NCBI GenBank assembly: GCA_928212115.1
Contig: CAKMRJ010003334.1
Span: forward strand, 103,637,937-103,701,936
Reading direction: 5' to 3'
Source of the DNA: Lactuca virosa
Taxonomy: Eukaryota > Streptophyta > Magnoliopsida > Asterales > Asteraceae
Length of the DNA: 64,000 nucleotides
Position numbers and translations under genes: made by a program
Shown here: positions 57,880 to 64,000 of the stretch, piece by piece
Layout of the letters: each line of letters opens with the position of its first letter
Position numbering within the stretch: the first letter of the stretch is position 1
Notes under the pieces: generated by a model
Seen by the model: the letters and a program-made list of their open reading frames with translations, nothing else
The model's database searches: none
Told to the model about the DNA's origin: nothing

Positions 57880-58345
57880 AGTTTTTTTTGGTTCATGTTC
57901 GTTTGTAAACTTGTTAAACGAATAAAGATAAACAAATACAAATGAACAAACTTGTTAAACGAATAAAGATAAACAAATACAAATGAACATATATGAACAT
58001 TTAATATATTAATATATAAAAAACAAATACAAATGAACATATATGAACATTTAATATAGTAATATATAAAAAACAAATACAAATGAACATATATGAACAT
58101 TTAATATATTAATATATAAAAAAACAATCGAGCACATATGAACATAAATAAATATAAACGAACAATACAAACGAGTGCGAACATAAATAAACAAATGAGA
58201 CCATTGTTCTTGTTTGTTTGTTTAACTAAACGAATAAAAATTTGTGTTTATTTTTGTTCATTTATTAAATAAACGAACATAAATGAACCTTTTGTTTAAC
58301 GATTTACTAAATAAACATTTAGTTTGTTTACAACTCTAGGTATTG
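57880..58345. repeat. AAACGAACA-type repeat block
   Basis: Contains two ~41-bp units (57907-57988, ACTTGTTAAACGAATAAAG core) and three 50-bp units (AAATGAACATATATGAAC at 57981, 58031 and 58081). AAACGAACA and ATGAAC words fill the rest. Starts TTCGTTTGTAAAC and ends GTTTGTTTACAAC, a partial inverted repeat, so it may be a decayed non-autonomous DNA transposon. Confidence 0.65.
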
Positions 58346-58645
58346 GTGTATAAGTTTTTGACAAACCAGTGTCTTAGAAACTTTTGAATAGCTTTCAGGT
58401 TAAGCATTTAAGTTGATTGAAATGGCTTCTGTGTTGTAAGAAACACTTCCAGTATTTTTGTATACAAGGGAAGGGAAATCTTGCCTTACTTGTCATGTTG
58501 TTTTCTTATGCTTAAGAGCAACATGCATTTTTACTCGTTTATTTTTACCGGTCCCCTTCTTGTTCTTGTATACATTCGCTTCTTTTTACTTGTAACAAAT
58601 GTGTTAATAAATGTGAATAAACTTTTTATTTTTTTTTATTATAAA
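58346..58645. other. Spacer, nothing recognised
   Basis: AT-rich, no repeat or coding signal seen. Confidence 0.4.
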
Positions 58646-59765
58646 TGTTGGATCCCAAGCAATTAGTCCAAAGCTCTCATTCATTTGATCCTTACCAAAA
58701 GCCGAACACCCCAAGAGGATGGGGCTGCCGAGAATTTGCACAAACCGAGAAGAGAGATCGAGCAAGAGAGGGACTCATAATGAGCAAGAGAGGGGAGGGT
58801 GGCTCCTTATGAGGGTCAATTCTCTTCTACTAGGGTTTATCCCTTTTACCTTCGGTAATTATCTTTTATTTGGTAAGTGAGTTATCATTATACTTAAAAT
58901 AGGAGATAATGACTAACAATAGATATTTATTGTTAGCCGATTGAGCTTAATTAGTTTCAAATTAATGCATCATAACTTTTGTTTTAATAAATCATATATT
59001 GTGTGTAACCAAAATTGACACTGTTAATTATGGAAAGTTATCAATTTGTAACCATGAGTATATTTTCAACGGTCTACACATGTCATAGCAACTGTATGGT
59101 CTTTACCACCTTTAGCCTAACAAAGTGTACATCATCTAAGACTACATATGTACTCGTAACCTAGAGGTATAACAATTCTTAGTAAGTGATAAAATATTAC
59201 TTTGTTGTGTAATATCCATATGAATGTAAGACATGGAAGTATGTCAATCAAACATTCAAGATTATGTTTTTGATAGAGATTTGTGATGACAAACAACGTA
59301 CTACACTATTGATCCATTATCAACTTAGTTTGAGTATAACCGTACATTTGATGTCAGCACAAATTATCGTGGGGACCCGATATATCGATCCCACCCATTC
59401 ATCATGTCGTACCTAGACATTCTCATATGGCTATCGGTTATTGACAATGTTGGAAAACATCAAAACACAACAAAATACAGAACTAAGAATCTCATGCATT
59501 TCCATTTGAAGACTTAATCTCCATTAAGTACACATGAGTATGTCACAAAATACTATCTTATAAGTGGGTTACTTGAATACTTAATCTCCATTAAGTACAC
59601 ATGAGTATGTCACTGTCATGTCAATCTCTATGTATAATTTACTAATAACTAATATTCAGTAAGTTAAGTACACATGCAAATTGAACACAATAATAAATTA
59701 ATGAAGTGATTGGAATCCATCATATTATTAAGTCTCAACATAATAATCATCAAATTAGATAAAAT
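58646..59765 (-). repeat. Probable 3' LTR/UTR of a Copia remnant
   Basis: Starts TGTTGGATCCC and lies just downstream (minus sense) of the dead Copia RNase H, where a 3' LTR is expected. The other LTR end is not identified. A 35-bp direct repeat occurs at 59512-59546 and 59579-59613. Confidence 0.45.
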
Positions 59766-60870
59766 TTATAATGTAATGCCTATCGACCTGGTATGAGTAT
59801 CATGTTTGGTCTGCGACAATGGTTTGGTGAACATACTGGCAAGGTTCTCTTCCGATGTGACTCTGTTGACTATGATGTATTCTTCTTCGTTAAGTTTTCG
59901 GACGTAGGGGTAATTCTTCGGTATATGCAATGTGCGTTTTTTAGCTCTGGGTTCTTTAGTCAAGATGATTGCACCCTCATTGTCACAGAAGATCTCAATA
60001 GGACCCTCTAAGTTTGAAACAACACTGAGATCATCAATGAACTTGTTCATCCACATGGCCTCTGTTGCATCTTCATTAGCTGCTATATACTCATCCTTTG
60101 TCATCGATCCGCTATTATATCTTATTTGGAACTCCTTTAAGTCACCGCTCCACCATTCAGTAAGAACACAAATCTCAACTACGGACGAGAAGCGTCTCTA
60201 CTAGTCTAAAAACTAGCATCAATACAACCCTTTACATTGCGCTCTTCCATACCTCCATAAACCAATAACATGTCATTTATCCTCCTAAGATACTTAAGAA
60301 TGTTTTGACATCAGTCTAATGATTTTCACCAATGTTAGCCTGATAACAACTCGTTATGCTCAAGGCACATGAGATATCAAGCCTAGTACATATCATGGCG
60401 TACATGATTGATCCCACGACCAAAGCATATGTAACTTGATTCATTTTTCTAGCTCACTAGAAGTAAAGACTCTAAACTTTGCTCAATGTCATACCATGTT
60501 GCATAGGCACACTCTTTCTTAGAGTCCCGCATCTTGAATTTCTTCAAGATTTTATCTATGTAAGTACTTTCGCTCAATCCAATGATTCACTTAGATCTAT
60601 CTTTATAGATCTTTATACCTGGTATGCATGATGCTTCTCTCAAGTATTTCAAAGAGAAACAATTCTCAAGCCAAGTTTTTAAACTTTGCAAGGTTGGGAC
60701 ATCTTTTCATATGAGTAGAATGCCATCGACATATAGTACAAGGAAAACTACAACACTCCCACTAGCTCTGATATATACTCATGACTCATCTTCGTTTTTC
60801 GGAAAACTAAACTCTTTGACTTCTCATTGAAACAGATTTCAACTGCGAGATGCTTGTTTAAATCCATAAA
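59766..60870 (-). pseudogene. Copia RT/RNase H remnant
   Basis: Minus-strand pieces: LYVDGILL (from LYVDDILL-type RT active site, near 60730), LSESTYIDKILKKFKMRDS (near 60560), CTRLDISCA, LRRINDMLLVYGG, then RNase H with FLLNGGAVT, MTKDEYIAANEDATEAMWMNKFI and IFCDNEGAI. The last part is open for 112 codons (60104-59766). Stops and frameshifts break the rest, and the second catalytic Asp of RT reads Gly. A TNT1/SIRE-like Copia pol, long dead. Confidence 0.82.
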
Positions 60871-62229
60871 ATAAACTTGTCAAGCTTACTTACTCTATTT
60901 TGATATTTATATCGTACAAAACATTTTGGTTGTGCCATATATATACATCTTGTGTAAATTTTTCATTTAGGTTTGCCGCTTACACACTAATAAATATGGT
61001 GTACAACCAATTCAAAATTAGTTTACAAACATTGAGTCAACCGGGACTGCTAGCAATATCGAGCCCAAATTTAACCTCAAAATTATATTTCTTGTAAGGT
61101 GTTTTTTTGCCGACTTAACCAATTTTAGTGAATCGGTGGCCTGATTTATTTCGGTTGAACTGATCGGTCTGACTTTTAAAGATATATGACCCCACCCACC
61201 ACAAATATTGTCGACTATTTAACTTTTATCCGTTTACTTTTAATTAGGGAATCTCATGTTTTTTCTATTATAGATTTGCCACTGTATTTCTAGAAAGAAA
61301 AATGGTTTAGCTTTTGTTTTCTTGATAATTGATTTCTTTACGACTTGTTAAATCCAAAAGTAACGGGGGAAAGGGTGAAACAACAATCATATATAAAGAA
61401 ATATTGCCGTTGGTTTAAGTATCCTATGCATCATTACTTCATTAGTCAATGTTCACTTTAAGATAAAGATCAATTTCAATAGTCACTCTCTAATAAAATC
61501 CATCTGAAGGATTTATTAAATGTAATCAGAATTTAGCTTTCAAAACAATCACTTTATCCACTATAATTGCTCAAAGAAGCTATAGTATAAAAATGATTAC
61601 AAATGTTCAATCATGCATGTGCTATTTTGAAATTTTGTATCCGTTAGGACTGTTACCATGGTATTATTGTCCTGAAATAGGTAAATTTGAACATTATTTT
61701 ATTATCATACTTAAAAAAAATAAAAAAATAAAATACTTGTTTCAACCTAATAACCGTCCTGCCCAATTCGATTGTGTTACCACCTTCGGCTCGAACCAAA
61801 CAGAATGCCGACCAGAATAACCAACTCAAGATGTTCATGGACAAAGAAATATAACAAAAAAATAATTATTTGAAAACAAATAACTAAAAAGGTATAAAAT
61901 CGTTTTCTTATAATCATGAAAGTGGTGGTTAAATGATTGCGATTGTAAAATTCCTCAGCACGTCCTCATGATCACTGTCCCTCCCTTTACTCATCCCTTA
62001 AAAAAAGGTTTGAAAATTACCCAAATAACATGCACTTAACTTACTATTTTGAATCCAATATTAGTATATCCAAGGCAATTACTAATAATAGTTATCAAGT
62101 ATTCACATCACTTCACCATAACTAAATACTACTTTCTAAAAGAAAAAGAACAGAAAAACCCAATTGCCCATGTCTTAAATTAAGTTGTGGGTGGGTTGTG
62201 TCTTCCATCACTAGAATTATCTGAATCAT
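60871..62229. other. Intergenic region upstream of the receptor gene
   Basis: AT-rich, without recognisable repeats or genes. The last few hundred bases should hold the promoter and 5' UTR of the gene starting at 62230, but I see no diagnostic motif. Confidence 0.45.
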
Positions 62230-64000
62230 ATGGAATTCCATTGGTGCTTCTTCACTAGCTTCTTGTTCCTAAGCTACCCCAACCTCATTTCATCTATACA
62301 AGAAGGTGTACATACCACTATCGCCTTCATTTTTCTTTAAGACATTTGAACTCTTATCTTCTTTTATCCTATAACTTATTTTTGTAACAGGTTTTTGGAG
62401 TTTATCATGTGGAAGAGCTACAAATTTCATTGATTCCTCCAACATTTCATGGGTATCAGACTATGGATACATCACAAAAGGGAACACCACAATTCTTGAT
62501 TTCAATGACTCGATTCGTTTTTTCCCAAATCCTAAGAACCGAAACTGTTATAAACTACCAATAAACTACACATATTCATCCTTGACTCTTATTCGAGTCA
62601 GTTTCATGTATAAAAACTATGATGGGCTTCAACAACCACCAATGTTTTCTATTTCTCTAGGAACAGCTGTTTCTGCTACTATTAACCTATCATTTAAAGA
62701 TCCATGGGTAGAAGAGTTCATATGGCAAGTTGACAAAGAGACTCTTTTGTTATGCTTGAATTCCATTCCGAATGGTGGGATTCCGGTCATTTCTTCAATT
62801 GAAATCCGACCGATGCCTCAAGGAGGTTACTATAATGGAATGGAAGATTTTACAAACAAGTTGCTTAGAAAACACTTCCGGATCAACTGTGGTTTTACTA
62901 ATGGCTCTATTAGGTATGTTTTTGGAATGAATGGAATCTGTGAAACCTGTCGTAGGTATAATGTATTCGATGGAATGGAATTCGATAATAAAAATTGAAT
63001 AACTAATTCTTAAATTGTTATTTTAATGTGGGTGATTTGGTTTTTTAATAAATAAAAGGAAGAATGGAATTGAATTCCGCCCATTTGTCATGGAATGAAA
63101 TCTCAAAATTCAAATTCCCGGAGAATCCCATGTGATTGGAATTTGAGAATCTATTCCATTCCATGATATGTTCGGCCGACAAATGGACGGAATTCAATTC
63201 CATCAAAAAAGGAATATGAAGGAGCCTGATGGAATTGAATTTCGTCCATTCGGCCACCAAACACTCCATGGAATGGAATATTGAACTCCGATTCCGTTGG
63301 AATCCACAAACCAGACATACGCTTATTATTATTATTATTTTTTAAATCTTGATTGGTTAATAAGTAAGATGATGTTATAATTGTAGGTACCCTTTGGATG
63401 AATACGATAGGATATGGGATCCAGATGAAGATTTTTCGCCTTTTCATACATCAATTGGATTCAGTAACCCTGAAACTTTTGATACATGGAGCCTCAACGA
63501 GCGTCCTCCTCTACCCGTTATTCAAACGGGTAGAGTTTTGGCTAGGCGAGAAGGGTTAAGTTACAATTTTGCCCTCCAAAATCTTGGAGATTACTATCTT
63601 GTTGTATATTTCGCTGGAATTCTTCCGGTTTCACCCACCTTTGATATCTTGATTAATGGGGAAGTTGTTGAATCAAACTATAGAGTAAAAATCTGGGAAA
63701 TTGGGAGCTTGTATTTCTTAAGGAAAGGAATCCAGAACTTGAATATTACTTTCAAAGATATTACTTTCTACCCTCTTGTCAATGCAATTGAAGTGTATGA
63801 GATAGTAAACATACCTCCCGAATCCTCTACAACAGTAGGTTAGCCTCCCTCCACCCAGTTGTACGCTGTAGAATGTAGAGTACAACCCTCTGAAGCATGT
63901 TATAATATAACATGCCCTTTTTTGCAGTTTCAGCTCTTCAAGTTATTCAGCAGTCCACTGGGTTGGATCTTGAATGGGAAGATGATCCATGTTCTCCAAC
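62230..64000 (+). CDS. Malectin-like LRR receptor-like protein, 5' part
   Basis: Exons 62230-62305, 62391-62913, 63387-63838 and 63928-64000 (continuing outside) join in frame with GT-AG introns. Residues 1-22 form a signal peptide (MEFHWCFFTSFLFLSY...). The mature part begins GFWSLSCGRATNF, then SWVSDYGYI and IRFFPNPKNRNCYKLP, and continues with RYPLDEYDRIWDPDEDF, LQNLGDYYLVVYFAGI and NGEVVESNY. This is a plant malectin-like ectodomain (two tandem malectin folds). It ends ALQVIQQSTGLDLEWEDDPCSP, the usual lead into leucine-rich repeats. In full-length relatives a membrane helix and often a kinase follow; those lie beyond the window, so kinase presence is unknown. Likely a plasma-membrane receptor. 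Confidence 0.88.
62914..63386 (+). repeat. Intron 2 with a MITE-like GGAATTGAATTCC-rich insert
   Basis: Within the intron, 62930-63300 is rich in ATGGAATGGAAT, GAATTCAATTCCAT and related words in both orientations, with segments 63060-63085 and 63185-63210 nearly inverted copies. It resembles a small non-autonomous DNA transposon, but no exact ends or duplication were found. Confidence 0.45.

Overview
The window is nuclear DNA of a flowering plant. Two spliced plant genes lie at the right end, and about 85% of the rest is nested LTR retrotransposons. The repeat families and short repeated phrases in the LTRs resemble those of Asteraceae such as lettuce. That genus-level guess comes from memory of repeat style and is not proven here.

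Layout. (1) 1-18159 is an old minus-strand Copia-type element with an intron-containing gag-only gene. It is split by a 12.2 kb plus-strand Gypsy element (4815-17057; LTRs 2.2 kb; perfect 5-bp target duplication AGGGT), which in turn holds a Copia-type element (9048-14579). (2) 18157-25787 is a minus-strand Athila-like element. It has an Asp-tRNA-type primer site and a gag, and the gag is split by a 2.8 kb solo LTR (20252-23048; duplication AACAT). (3) 25788-31351 is a 5'-truncated plus-strand chromovirus (Tekay-like) with recognisable gag, protease, RT, RNase H, integrase and chromodomain, all decayed, plus its 3' LTR. (4) 31352-33566 holds LTR and internal fragments with a 57-bp minisatellite. 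(5) 33567-36618 is a plus-strand Gypsy LTR, leader and gag start, fused tail-to-tail with a minus-strand relative (36619-53138). The relative carries a nest of DNA transposons in its leader (37688-39690). Its 5' LTR is split by a solo LTR (41133-53004; duplication TTTTC), and that solo LTR is itself split by a further LTR element (42557-52452). (6) 53139-56150 is AT-rich and largely featureless. (7) 56159-57570 is a four-exon gene for ribosomal protein L13a (uL13) with site II and telo-box promoter motifs. (8) 57880-60870 holds tandem repeats and a dead minus-strand Copia pol. (9) 62230-64000 is the 5' part of a malectin-like, LRR-type receptor gene that runs off the window.

How parts relate. 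The host genes look ordinary. Three of the retroelements keep only a gag (or gag plus a protease stub) and lack pol, so if they moved they depended on pol supplied in trans. Several Gypsy families share structures that their coding regions do not explain. The first is a two-stem hairpin about 97 nt upstream of the gag start, with compensatory changes between families. The second is a conserved LTR box (AACTCACTAAGC...GCTTAC, usually followed by TTTCAGGTAC), which in most families sits next to a family-specific tandem-repeat cassette. These are the most promising undescribed signals in the window.
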